A stretch of 27,081 bases of DNA from a virus, in IMG/VR virus record IMGVR_UViG_3300009506_000160, positions 1 through 27,081 of that record, one strand, 5' to 3'. The first letter of the stretch is position 1. Each line of letters begins with the position of its first letter. Shown here piece by piece: positions 6,752 through 14,483 of the stretch. The notes under the pieces were generated by a model. The model saw nothing but the letters and a program-made list of their open reading frames with translations. It was not told the origin of the DNA and made no database searches. Both the position numbers and the translations under genes were made by a program.

Positions 6752-8023
6752 TTAAGCACGTTCATCAAGGACAACGAATGGGCTCAGAGTATCAGTTGTA
6801 GCCTGAGGAGGCGTAAGAGCTGAAGGCCACCAAGGCTGCCCATCAATCCTGAAAACAAATCTGAAACATGTCTGGTCTGCGTCGAACTTCAAGTGGATAG
6901 AAGTATCAAACTTACCAGTAGCACTTTGTCCAGACTTTTGGCCAACAAGGTACTGTGACCAATCAGCAAGAATTATGTCTCCCTGATCACCAAGGGTAGA
7001 ACAGTGCTTACTCCAAATAAGAGGTTTTCCCATCAGAGTATCATACGGTGCACCAGAAATTCCACCAGCAGGTAGCCATACAGGTGCTCCACCCGTACCT
7101 ACAGATAGAGACATGGCTGCAAGCTGAGGCAGACAATTCTGGTTAGCCAGCCATACAGCACCAGAGACATCGTGCATTCTTGCATACATTTTAACAATAT
7201 TTTCAAAAACGATGGTGTCTGCCAGCTGCCCAGTTTCTTTTCCAACAGAAACCAAGCAAGGAGCATTAAGAATACCAAGAGGTTGACCCGCTCCAGTACC
7301 ACGGATGAAAACATTGTTAAGGGTAAAATTAAGGCCATCCCTGAAGCCATTCCTAAGAATGTTCTCCATGGACATCGGGGAATCTTCCAGAATCTCATCA
7401 GAAGCATAGGCTAACCCAGCAATCTTCTTCAATTCAAGAGTAATTCTCCCGAATTTCGGTCTTGTTTCTGTTTTGGTGGCCAGCTCGTCGAGCCACTTCC
7501 ACTGGATACCACCATATACCAGAGAGCCTGATTCATCAAAACCGTTTACATACGGAATCTTGACCATTGTGGATCTCATAGGCACTTGGGTACATCTCGG
7601 CATAATCTCATTCATCTGGTCAACAGCCATCATCAGCTGATTACGGAACTCAGGTGGAATGAGATAGCCACCATACTGGTCTTCCCCTTCGACGAGGGAG
7701 GTTGCACTGGCAGCTTTGTTCAGCCACTTTGTGAGTTGTTCACTCATGTTACGCCCACCGCTTTTATCGGTTCTGGCTACATGCTGTGCAAAATCACTCA
7801 GCGACAGAAAGCCACCTTTTTCATCTTTATCAAGAGGGTCATCGCCCATCTCAATTTTGGGACGTAACTCTTTTACGTCACCTGCGATAGCCGCAATTTT
7901 GTCATCAATTTCTTTCTGAACATCGCCCATGCTCTTGCCATACTCTTCAAGCAAGGGCTTAACATTCTCGATGACTATGTCCTTTACACTGTCTTGGAAT
8001 TGTTCCTGTGTCATTCCAGGCAT
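6752..8023 (-). CDS. Major capsid protein, HK97 fold
   Basis: The 423-aa protein has the standard two-part layout. Residues 1 to about 105 form a charged coiled-coil region (V-Q-K-E-I-D-D-K-I-A-A-I-A-G) equivalent to the HK97 delta domain. The mature fold then starts with Q-Y-G-G-Y-L-I-P-P-E-F-R-N-Q. Downstream are K-I-P-Y-V (P domain), A-Y-A-S-D-E-I-L-E-D-S (spine helix), F-I-R-G-T-G-A-G-Q-P-L-G-I-L-N and a C-terminal R-F-V-F-R-I-D-G-Q-P. The neighbouring prohead protease presumably removes the N-terminal region after assembly. AAGGAGATTTAAC precedes the ATG. It is the only capsid gene seen. Confidence 0.95.
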   Translation of the reverse strand: MPGMTQEQFQDSVKDIVIENVKPLLEEYGKSMGDVQKEIDDKIAAIAGDVKELRPKIEMGDDPLDKDEKGGFLSLSDFAQHVARTDKSGGRNMSEQLTKWLNKAASATSLVEGEDQYGGYLIPPEFRNQLMMAVDQMNEIMPRCTQVPMRSTMVKIPYVNGFDESGSLVYGGIQWKWLDELATKTETRPKFGRITLELKKIAGLAYASDEILEDSPMSMENILRNGFRDGLNFTLNNVFIRGTGAGQPLGILNAPCLVSVGKETGQLADTIVFENIVKMYARMHDVSGAVWLANQNCLPQLAAMSLSVGTGGAPVWLPAGGISGAPYDTLMGKPLIWSKHCSTLGDQGDIILADWSQYLVGQKSGQSATGKFDTSIHLKFDADQTCFRFVFRIDGQPWWPSALTPPQATTDTLSPFVVLDERA

Positions 8024-8136
8024 GTTAAATCTCCTTGTCCTAAAAGGTTGCCAAGACCATTACCTCCAACGATTTCATTACACCTGGCTATTGCTGATAA
8101 CCTCAAGTATAAATAATCATCTGGTAAAGTATCTAT

Positions 8137-9681
8137 TTAGAAAATCTTGCCATTCCTGCGGTCAAGGCTTTCCTTGACCATATCTCCAACAGATGGTTTA
8201 ACGCTTCTCAGGATATCATTAAATGCATCTGCTATAGATTTCTTAAGTTTATCTTCATCAACTTCAATAAGTTGAGGCACTTCTTCAGTTATATCTAATA
8301 CTACCTCATCAGATTTCTCGTCAATGATTTCCTCATCCAGCTGCTCGTCTGCAATGGCTTCTTCACCCTCCTTTGAATCAGCATTTTCAACAAGATCATT
8401 TAGAGCAACCGTAGCCTTTTCCATTGCTGAGAGAGCATCTGCAATCATACCTCTCGTTTTCTTTGAAAGAACACGACCTGCTTTTTCTTCAACTTCACTT
8501 TCAATAAGCTCAAATGGCAGCTCCTCAATTTCAGTCTTTTCTTTCAGCTCCTGAATCATCCTACCGTGCTCTTCAAGCGTCTCAAGTATTTTAACTAAGG
8601 TACTTTTGACATCAATTTCAACTTCTTTCTCCTCTGGCTCTTCTTCAATCTCCTCTTCTACAACTTCTTCTGGGAGCACATCATCGTTGAGTTCAAGAAC
8701 AACAATATCTTCGCCATATCGCTTATCAAGCATCTCTTTCCGATCTTCAGCCTCAAGGTCTTTATGATCACTAACCCAAGATTGAGCCTCCTCCATAGTC
8801 CATTTATTGACATCGAACATATATTTCTGAGTCTTAGTAGAACCATCTGGATCACTCTTGAGCTTGCCGATTACTGCCTTAATCCCTTGATCTTCAGAAA
8901 GAGTTATTGTCCTGAATGAGTCATCAACAAAATCACCTTTATCTCTTACTGGTATATGGTGATAATTATCAGTAGTTTCAGGCTTTAGGATAACTTCTTT
9001 TTCTTCTGGCTCTTCTACAATATTTAAGACGATTGCCTTTCTAGTCCCAGCCTCCTGAACCTCTTCAGTTGTTATAATACCTTTACTTATAGCAAGCTGT
9101 AAAGCCTCAGGATTAGATGGGACAGGAACATCGCTGTACTCCAGCATAAGCCATTCTGGATAAATTCTATCAGCCCCCTTAATGTCATCCTCAGTCAAAT
9201 CCATAGATTTCAAGTCAGCATCAGCAAAATCTTCTCTGTGGATAACAGATAGAGGAATAAAACCAATACTCTTTGCCATAGGGAAGCCATCTTTCCTATA
9301 TTGATAAACCTCCTCAGCTTTCTGGTGCTTTGCATATTGGGTCTTAGCAATTAACCCTTTCTCATCTGCCTTAATCCACAGCGATTTACCAATAGGCAAC
9401 TGACTGTAATTATGGGCAAATAAAACTACTGGATTTTTACGGTAGTGGTCAAGAACAGCACCTTTTGGAACAACAATATCGCCATCCCTATCAACAACCT
9501 TAGTTGTTATATAATCTACTGTTGACCTCTCACCCTTGTTAATCTTTGTGTCTTCTGGACTTATGCCTTTACGGTAGACTTCAACTTCATTTTCCTTTAG
9601 ACCACGTTCCTCTAAAGCCTTTTTAGCCCACTTTGGCAGTCCAATGTCCTCAGCCTTAATTCTTGTTGTTATTAGGCTCAT
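8137..9681 (-). CDS. Prohead protease with XkdF-like and scaffold-like C-terminal regions
   Basis: An AGGAGA site places the start at 9681, not at the upstream GTG (9708) inside the portal gene. Residues 50-200 are the HK97 prohead protease domain (MEROPS S78 type): V-D-R-D-G-D-I-V, the catalytic-type H90 in L-F-A-H-N-Y, and S138 in A-K-S-I-G-F. After about residue 220 comes a segment with F-R-T-I-T-L-S-E-D-Q-G-I-K-A-V-I-G-K-L-K and K-W-T-M-E-E-A-Q-S-W-V-S-D-H-K, a module known from XkdF-like phage proteins. A long Glu-rich coiled tail then resembles a scaffold. At 514 aa it is more than twice the usual 200-225 aa, suggesting a fused protease and scaffold. It lies between portal and capsid genes as expected. 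Confidence 0.88.
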   Translation of the reverse strand: MSLITTRIKAEDIGLPKWAKKALEERGLKENEVEVYRKGISPEDTKINKGERSTVDYITTKVVDRDGDIVVPKGAVLDHYRKNPVVLFAHNYSQLPIGKSLWIKADEKGLIAKTQYAKHQKAEEVYQYRKDGFPMAKSIGFIPLSVIHREDFADADLKSMDLTEDDIKGADRIYPEWLMLEYSDVPVPSNPEALQLAISKGIITTEEVQEAGTRKAIVLNIVEEPEEKEVILKPETTDNYHHIPVRDKGDFVDDSFRTITLSEDQGIKAVIGKLKSDPDGSTKTQKYMFDVNKWTMEEAQSWVSDHKDLEAEDRKEMLDKRYGEDIVVLELNDDVLPEEVVEEEIEEEPEEKEVEIDVKSTLVKILETLEEHGRMIQELKEKTEIEELPFELIESEVEEKAGRVLSKKTRGMIADALSAMEKATVALNDLVENADSKEGEEAIADEQLDEEIIDEKSDEVVLDITEEVPQLIEVDEDKLKKSIADAFNDILRSVKPSVGDMVKESLDRRNGKIF

Positions 9682-9697
9682 CTCTGCTCTCCTATGG

Positions 9698-11125
9698 TTA
9701 ATGTCCACCCCTTAACTGATTAATGACACGATTTGCAAGGCTTTCGGATAACATGCCCAATCTCATCATATACTGCTCCTGTTCTTCATCTGTAGGTGGC
9801 TGATCAGGTGGGGCAGTTGGCTCACTTCCTGGTGGTTTCTCACCAAGAGGAACCATATTTTGATTAAGAATAGGCTTATCACCCCAAGGAACATTGTCCT
9901 TATTGTCTTGCTCCCTCTCCATATTTATACTACTATAACCTGTTTTAAGGTTAGTTTCTTTCTCTCGAAGTCTATGTTCCTTATCAATAGGAACTGGGTC
10001 ATCAAAAGACACAAACAATTTATCATCGAACTTTGGTGTTAGTTTTTCATTCAGCTTCTCTTCCATTCGTATCAATCTGGGTTTTATAGTATCTTTCATA
10101 TGTGTAAAGGATGCCACTTCAGCGTTAGCTCTAGTAGCATCCTTATCGTATAGCCCCATAGATTGGCCATAGGCGTTAACAATCTGCTCCTTTATAGCTT
10201 TTCTACCTTGCATAAAGGCTAAATCTTTTGGAGGCAAGCCAAATGGCTTATATGTTACGCCCTTTTCAAGAAGAGGAGATTTACCAACATTTTCAATGCC
10301 TTGAAAGGTTTGCTTAATCTCTTCCTTTAACCTATCAAATTCATATTGACTTAGTTCATTATCTGTTTGGAAAGCACCCTCTATTCTACCCATGTTACTA
10401 AAAACGAAATTTTCATACCTATCTATGTTTATGCTTATATTATAAGCATCTGTCACAGCAGCTAGAGGTGCCTTTCCATAATACATACTATTTGGAGATG
10501 GATATTTAAAATGAATTACTTGATCTTCACTAAATTCAACTTCATCCCATCCCCTTACGAATTTATAACCTTTTATAAAATTAATCTTATCAGGAACTAT
10601 CTTCATATTCTGTGGAGGCATTGGCCATATCTCCTGAGGGACTCCAAGCCTGTCCTCAAGGATATACCAAAAGGCGTTTCCACATAATTCTTGAAAAAGA
10701 TGAGTTGTCTCAAATAGCGAGAAGTAATTCATAAAATTATTAACATTCCGCATAAGCGTCAAGATAGGATGGTCAAGAACCTCCTCTATCTCGACAGCTT
10801 TGCGGACTTGAGGGAGGGAGGATAGAACAGGGTTGTTCCGTATGTCTTTTTCTTTCTGTTTATCAATTTTCTTAGTAGGATGACTCTTTATGCTATTAGA
10901 AGATGGCTTTCCAACGAAAAGCCTCAATGGAATTGAGGCAGCAGAAACAGCATTTTTATTTGAACAGACATAAATCCATCCTCTATAAGCCTTCATAAAA
11001 GCATCGAAGTCAGCTTCTGGACTAAGATTAGTCCCATAAGCCCAAGGCCACATAAGATTCGATACTAATTTATTTCTTCCAGCTGGTTTTTTGGCTTTCG
11101 TTATCTCATAACCAAATATTCTCAT
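9698..11125 (-). CDS. Portal protein, HK97 family
   Basis: The 475-aa protein matches the HK97-type portal in length and order. R-G-W-I-Y-V-C-S-N-K-N-A-V-S-A-A-S-I-P-L is the first helix. H-P-I-L-T-L-M-R-N-V-N follows, then L-C-G-N-A-F-W-Y-I, an H-F-K-Y-P-S-P wing segment, Y-G-K-A-P-L-A-A-V, and Y-G-Q-S-M-G-L with T-R-A-N-A-E for the stem and crown. The C-terminus is Pro-rich (G-S-E-P-T-A-P-P-D-Q-P-P). It forms the dodecameric channel through which TerL pumps DNA. Its start overlaps the TerL stop by 4 nt and its end lies 16 nt before the protease start, the standard packaging-module order. Confidence 0.93.
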   Translation of the reverse strand: MRIFGYEITKAKKPAGRNKLVSNLMWPWAYGTNLSPEADFDAFMKAYRGWIYVCSNKNAVSAASIPLRLFVGKPSSNSIKSHPTKKIDKQKEKDIRNNPVLSSLPQVRKAVEIEEVLDHPILTLMRNVNNFMNYFSLFETTHLFQELCGNAFWYILEDRLGVPQEIWPMPPQNMKIVPDKINFIKGYKFVRGWDEVEFSEDQVIHFKYPSPNSMYYGKAPLAAVTDAYNISINIDRYENFVFSNMGRIEGAFQTDNELSQYEFDRLKEEIKQTFQGIENVGKSPLLEKGVTYKPFGLPPKDLAFMQGRKAIKEQIVNAYGQSMGLYDKDATRANAEVASFTHMKDTIKPRLIRMEEKLNEKLTPKFDDKLFVSFDDPVPIDKEHRLREKETNLKTGYSSINMEREQDNKDNVPWGDKPILNQNMVPLGEKPPGSEPTAPPDQPPTDEEQEQYMMRLGMLSESLANRVINQLRGGH

Positions 11126-12825
11126 ATCACCCTCGCTCTGGGTCTACCTTCTGGCTTAGCAAAAGTTAAACAAAGGGCATCAGCCTCATCTGGGCTTCTT
11201 CCAAGCTCTTTCCTCATGTCATCCTTAGACATAACTTTAATTTTACCATTTTGGATCTTGTATTCAGGTATTGATAGCTCTTCAACAAGCTTTTCACTGG
11301 GAGGCAACATAGCACCTGGATCTGTTCGTAGCCATTCTCTTACTGCCCACCATAATTGATCTCTGAGTTGCATAAATTCGCCCATCTCTGTCTTCTCAGT
11401 AGGCTTAGAGGCAACCATTATCCGCTTAGCATTACAATAGACTAATTCCATTAACGGATTGCCCTTACATTTACATTTTACCTCTTTTTCTGCTGGCTCA
11501 ACAATTATTCTTTTACATTCTCTACATTGTAGGCGGTAAGTAAGGTTCATATTAGGGGCTATTCCAGCACCAACACCTGTTGCATCTACGTTTACAACCT
11601 CTCCCTTTAACTCATGGTAAAATAGCGAAGCCCTCTTAGCAGTTTGTCCTATATCCATTCCGTGCCACCGCTTTATCGTATCAACCCAACCGCCATATCT
11701 TGTACAAAGAGTGTTGAAATCCTCTCCAAGATCAGCAGCATCAAGACCCATAGATGGAGTTACGCCTATTGGTGCTATTCTGCCATTAACAGCAACAAAA
11801 GCATCCCATCTTGTTCTGGCATTATCTATCCACTCGACATTTATAAGCTGGTACATAGATAGGAGAGGATATTCACCAAGAACCATGTAACAAAATTGAG
11901 GCTCCTCAATTCTACGTTTTCCAGGCATTAAGGGAGGAAATGTCACCATTCCTTCCGTAGCAACCTCACCAACTAAGAACTCAGGAACCTCAAAGCATAG
12001 GCCATCTTCCTTTTCTCCCTCTTGGAGAGGAGCAGTCCACTTATTTATCCTTCTAACGGTCTGCTCTCTTGTTACTGCTCCAAGTATAATCTCTTTCCCA
12101 GTAATAACATTAGGATGGTCAAAGGCTTTCATGCTTACCGTAGCAGCATAGCCATCTCTAATCATCCTATAAGCTGCTCCCATTCTTCTTTTCGGATTGA
12201 ACATAACAAGAAGCCTTGCGTTATCATCGCTCATGCAAGACTCTATTGCTTTATAGACTTCATCGGGGATTGCGTCGCCCTCATCAAGAACGAACATTAA
12301 ATTTTCGGCATGTGATCCTGAAAATTTAGATTCTCTCTCATCTTCAGAACCGCTCATGGGGATTGTAACTCCTTGAATAAAGCTTTTAGGGTCGTTTCCA
12401 TCCTCTATGTATAAAGCGTTGACTTTATCGCCAGCAAATACATTAGGATTTATTTTCATTAAAGTTCGGATTTCACCCCAAAGCTTTGCTTTCAAGTTAC
12501 GTTCTGCGGGAGGAGCAGCTGCTGTTAAGACTTGAGCATTAGTCTTACACTTCTTAAACCATATAGTTGCACAGGCAGCACCATGCGTCTTTCCGACAGC
12601 ATTGGCTGATATTGCTATAGTTGACCTGTTCTTAACTACTGACTCCAGCATCCTTTTGATGTCTGGAGTTAATTTTTGCTTCAATACGTCTTGGCAAAAT
12701 CCCACTGGGTCTTCTGAATAATCAAGGTAATCGACATCAGAAAGTGCTTCCTCAATATCTTGTACATGATAGTTTGCAAGGATATTTTCTGCTAAAATAT
12801 CAAGATCAATCCCAATATCTAACAT
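11122..12825 (-). CDS. terL: Terminase large subunit with cysteine knuckle
   Basis: The 567-aa protein has an N-terminal ATPase with Walker A S-A-N-A-V-G-K-T (residues 73-80) and Walker B L-M-F-V-L-D-E-G-D (D181/E182), and a C-terminal RNase H-like nuclease. Candidate metal-binding acids are D362 (G-L-D-A-A-D), D414 (V-N-V-D-A-T-G) and D547 or D549 (S-P-D-E-A-D-A). Between the second and third acids lies L-Q-C-R-E-C-K-R...K-C-K-C-K-G (C434, C437, C451, C453), a four-cysteine knuckle not part of the standard core. It cleaves and translocates genome concatemers through the portal. It follows TerS by 7 nt. Terminase identity is firm; the zinc knuckle is a reading from cysteine spacing. Confidence 0.95.
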   Translation of the reverse strand: MLDIGIDLDILAENILANYHVQDIEEALSDVDYLDYSEDPVGFCQDVLKQKLTPDIKRMLESVVKNRSTIAISANAVGKTHGAACATIWFKKCKTNAQVLTAAAPPAERNLKAKLWGEIRTLMKINPNVFAGDKVNALYIEDGNDPKSFIQGVTIPMSGSEDERESKFSGSHAENLMFVLDEGDAIPDEVYKAIESCMSDDNARLLVMFNPKRRMGAAYRMIRDGYAATVSMKAFDHPNVITGKEIILGAVTREQTVRRINKWTAPLQEGEKEDGLCFEVPEFLVGEVATEGMVTFPPLMPGKRRIEEPQFCYMVLGEYPLLSMYQLINVEWIDNARTRWDAFVAVNGRIAPIGVTPSMGLDAADLGEDFNTLCTRYGGWVDTIKRWHGMDIGQTAKRASLFYHELKGEVVNVDATGVGAGIAPNMNLTYRLQCRECKRIIVEPAEKEVKCKCKGNPLMELVYCNAKRIMVASKPTEKTEMGEFMQLRDQLWWAVREWLRTDPGAMLPPSEKLVEELSIPEYKIQNGKIKVMSKDDMRKELGRSPDEADALCLTFAKPEGRPRARVI

Positions 12826-12832
12826 CTCTACT

Positions 12833-13354
12833 CTATTTGTGTCTGTTTATGTCAATAACACTTGCTGATATGTCCAGCTTCTTTTGTTTCTTCTTTTCAG
12901 CAACTTTCTTGGCAAGAATACTTTTGAGTTGATCAGCAATTTCTTTTGGGAAGCCTTTTAACAGGTTAGCAAGGGCAATCTCAACTCCCATTCTCTCAAG
13001 TTCATTGAGCCCAAGAAGACCAACCTCTTGATCTATTGCTCGAAGGACTATAGAATGTTTACCTGCCATCCAAGCTGAACGCTTAACTTCTTGTATCTCA
13101 GCAAGAACTCTTGCCCTATGATCAGAGATTCCCTTAAATGTTTCCTCTCTCCATTCCTCTTCGATAGCCTTTAAGTCTTTGCTGATAGTACCAACTGACC
13201 ATGGCTCTTCTGTACGAGGGTTAGTAATCCCTTGTTCAGCCAATAAGCCAGCAATCTGATCACAAGTCATACCACGGAGTCTTGCTGTTGAGACAGCCTT
13301 TCTCCTCATAACAATTAGGTGTTCATCTGATCTGTTTCTCCTTGGTGTTGACAT
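12833..13354 (-). CDS. terS: Terminase small subunit
   Basis: The 173-aa protein begins with a basic segment, then a helix-turn-helix-like region (A-R-L-R-G-M-T-C-D-Q-I-A-G-L-L-A-E-Q, with S-V-G-T-I-S-K-D-L as recognition helix). A long central helix rich in Glu and Arg follows (A-R-V-L-A-E-I-Q-E-V-K-R-S), with A-I-D-Q-E-V-G-L-L-G-L as an oligomerisation-type segment and a basic C-terminus with K-K-V-A-E-K-K-K-Q-K-K. This order (DNA-binding head, helical oligomer region, basic tail) and position directly before TerL identify it as TerS, which recognises the packaging site. AGGATAATT precedes the ATG. Confidence 0.85.
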   Translation of the reverse strand: MSTPRRNRSDEHLIVMRRKAVSTARLRGMTCDQIAGLLAEQGITNPRTEEPWSVGTISKDLKAIEEEWREETFKGISDHRARVLAEIQEVKRSAWMAGKHSIVLRAIDQEVGLLGLNELERMGVEIALANLLKGFPKEIADQLKSILAKKVAEKKKQKKLDISASVIDINRHK

Positions 13355-13426
13355 AATTATCCTATAAAATTTAAACGTATGGAACTGACTCTACTATATT
13401 TGTTCATAAAAGTAAAGCCTTTTTTA

Positions 13427-13440
13427 TGTTTATATAAACA
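13427..13440. promoter_or_regulatory. 14-bp perfect palindrome, candidate operator
   Basis: TGTTTATATAAACA is a perfect 14-bp palindrome spanning the stop codon of the regulator gene and lying 73 bp upstream of the TerS start. It could be an operator for the adjacent regulator at the head of the packaging genes. It is AT-rich and could arise by chance, so the role is inference. Confidence 0.3.
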
Positions 13441-13846
13441 GTCGCTTATATCTTTCAAGTTCAGAGGATGGAGCAAGATATGCTATAATTGCCTTCATAA
13501 CAACGTCTGACATCGCTTTGCCAGTCCTTTGAGCTTCTTTTTTAAGCTCATCGTGTAGCCATTCTGGTAAATCTGCTATAAGTTTCTTTCTGATTGTCTT
13601 TTCGTAACTGAATACCCATCCAGACGAGTCTATTGCGAATCCAACTTTCTTTACGTCCCTCAATCTCTTACCATACAACCTTTCAAAAAGTTGTGTTATT
13701 CGCATCTTAGATAGACCATATTCATCACTTATTGATTTAAGAGTCCTTTTCCCTTGAAAGATACTATCCATATCCTCTAAGAACTTCTTTCCATGCCTCT
13801 CTACAAGGTTTTCTCTAAACTCGTGGATGCTTAATTTCTTATACAT
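13430..13846 (-). CDS. Transcriptional regulator: HTH plus ribbon-helix-helix
   Basis: The 138-aa protein has an N-terminal helix-turn-helix-like part with L-K-S-I-S-D-E-Y-G-L-S-K-M-R-I-T-Q-L-F-E, similar to sigma region 4 or phage HTH domains. The C-terminal half reads L-P-E-W-L-H-D-E-L-K-K-E-A-Q-R-T-G-K-A-M-S-D-V-V-M-K-A-I, the helix-turn-helix core of CopG/Arc-like ribbon-helix-helix proteins with a preceding strand (K-L-I-A-D-L-P). Two DNA-binding modules in one small protein are unusual. It is the first leftward gene, divergent from the replication operon, as expected for a switch between early and late transcription (inference). AAGGAGGGG precedes the ATG. Confidence 0.72.
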   Translation of the reverse strand: MYKKLSIHEFRENLVERHGKKFLEDMDSIFQGKRTLKSISDEYGLSKMRITQLFERLYGKRLRDVKKVGFAIDSSGWVFSYEKTIRKKLIADLPEWLHDELKKEAQRTGKAMSDVVMKAIIAYLAPSSELERYKRLFI

Positions 13847-13880
13847 ATGCCCCTCCTTGATATGGTTACCGATTTTCCCT

Positions 13881-13909
13881 TATATATAAGTATTTTACAG
13901 AAAAGTAAA
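13881..13909 (-). promoter_or_regulatory. Possible leftward sigma70-type promoter
   Basis: On the minus strand TTTACT (13904-13909) and TATATA (13881-13886) are separated by 17 bp and lie about 35 bp upstream of the regulator gene. Both boxes are imperfect and the region is very AT-rich, so this is a weak call. Confidence 0.3.
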
Positions 13910-13927
13910 TATTTTTTTAAAAAAAAC

Positions 13928-13956
13928 TTTATTTTAGCGTCTAAATAGGGTATATT
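13928..13956 (+). promoter_or_regulatory. Possible rightward promoter for the replication operon
   Basis: TTTATT (13928-13933) and TATATT (13951-13956) are 17 bp apart, about 58 bp upstream of the first rightward gene. The -10 box lies inside the inverted repeat at 13941-13959, so a protein bound there would block it. The boxes are weak matches; the evidence is mainly location between divergent operons. Confidence 0.3.
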
Positions 13957-13959
13957 TAG
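13941..13959. promoter_or_regulatory. Inverted repeat in the divergent intergenic region, candidate operator
   Basis: CTAAATA and TATTTAG are perfect 7-bp inverted arms with a 5-bp spacer (GGGTA). It lies in the 167-bp gap (13847-14013) between the regulator gene and the replication operon and covers the likely rightward -10 box. A ribbon-helix-helix or HTH dimer encoded next door would be a fitting ligand (inference). Confidence 0.4.
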
Positions 13960-14013
13960 GCTTTCCAATCCCCACCATAAATCTTTGAAATTCTTCACTT
14001 ATAGGGAGGCATT

Positions 14014-14472
14014 ATGAAAAAGGATAGATCAAGGTGCTGCCAAGAGAACCTTGTAAAGCTCGCAATAGAGGTTCTTGAGAAGAAAGTAGACCCAAGATTT
14101 GGACGCAGAAGGCACTTACAACGCCTCAATATCCATAAACAAATCAAAAACAAATACCATAAAATCTTTTACAATATAACAACGTACCTTAAAGAATTAA
14201 GAGGAGATAATAAAAATGATTTATCTGATATGCTTATTGATTATTACACAGTTATATACCGACATTTTAAGAAATACGGCAGGGCACCTTCAATTCTCAA
14301 TCTTTCTCCTTCAGCAAGCAATAAAATAAAATTTGAAGAGTTTATATATGAATTTACATTGAGTAATAGAGAAGAGTACTGGATAAAACATGTCCCAGAG
14401 CCTCCAGAGATAGTCTATGTACCGATTATACCAGAAGATAACAACTTTATTCCGTCATTTGTAGAAGTATGA
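14014..14472 (+). CDS. First gene of the replication operon, unknown function (152 aa)
   Basis: No family is recognised. The N-terminal third is strongly basic (K-K-D-R-S-R-C-C, F-G-R-R-R-H-L-Q-R-L-N-I-H-K-Q-I-K-N-K-Y-H-K), consistent with nucleic-acid binding. The middle is helical (D-L-S-D-M-L-I-D-Y-Y-T-V-I-Y-R-H-F-K-K-Y-G-R-A-P) and the end is Pro/Glu-rich (V-P-E-P-P-E-I-V-Y-V-P-I-I-P-E-D). 'Y..fkkyGraPs' is reminiscent of the N-terminal region of DnaB-like helicases, which the next gene encodes. AGGGAGGCATT precedes the ATG. A helicase loader or initiator role is possible from position only. Confidence 0.55.
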   Translation: MKKDRSRCCQENLVKLAIEVLEKKVDPRFGRRRHLQRLNIHKQIKNKYHKIFYNITTYLKELRGDNKNDLSDMLIDYYTVIYRHFKKYGRAPSILNLSPSASNKIKFEEFIYEFTLSNREEYWIKHVPEPPEIVYVPIIPEDNNFIPSFVEV

Positions 14473-14483
14473 TCGGAGTAGCA

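Noticed and set aside
8024-8136. Promoter for the capsid gene in the protease-capsid gap
   Set aside because: A TATACT-like box is present but no acceptable -35 at the right distance.
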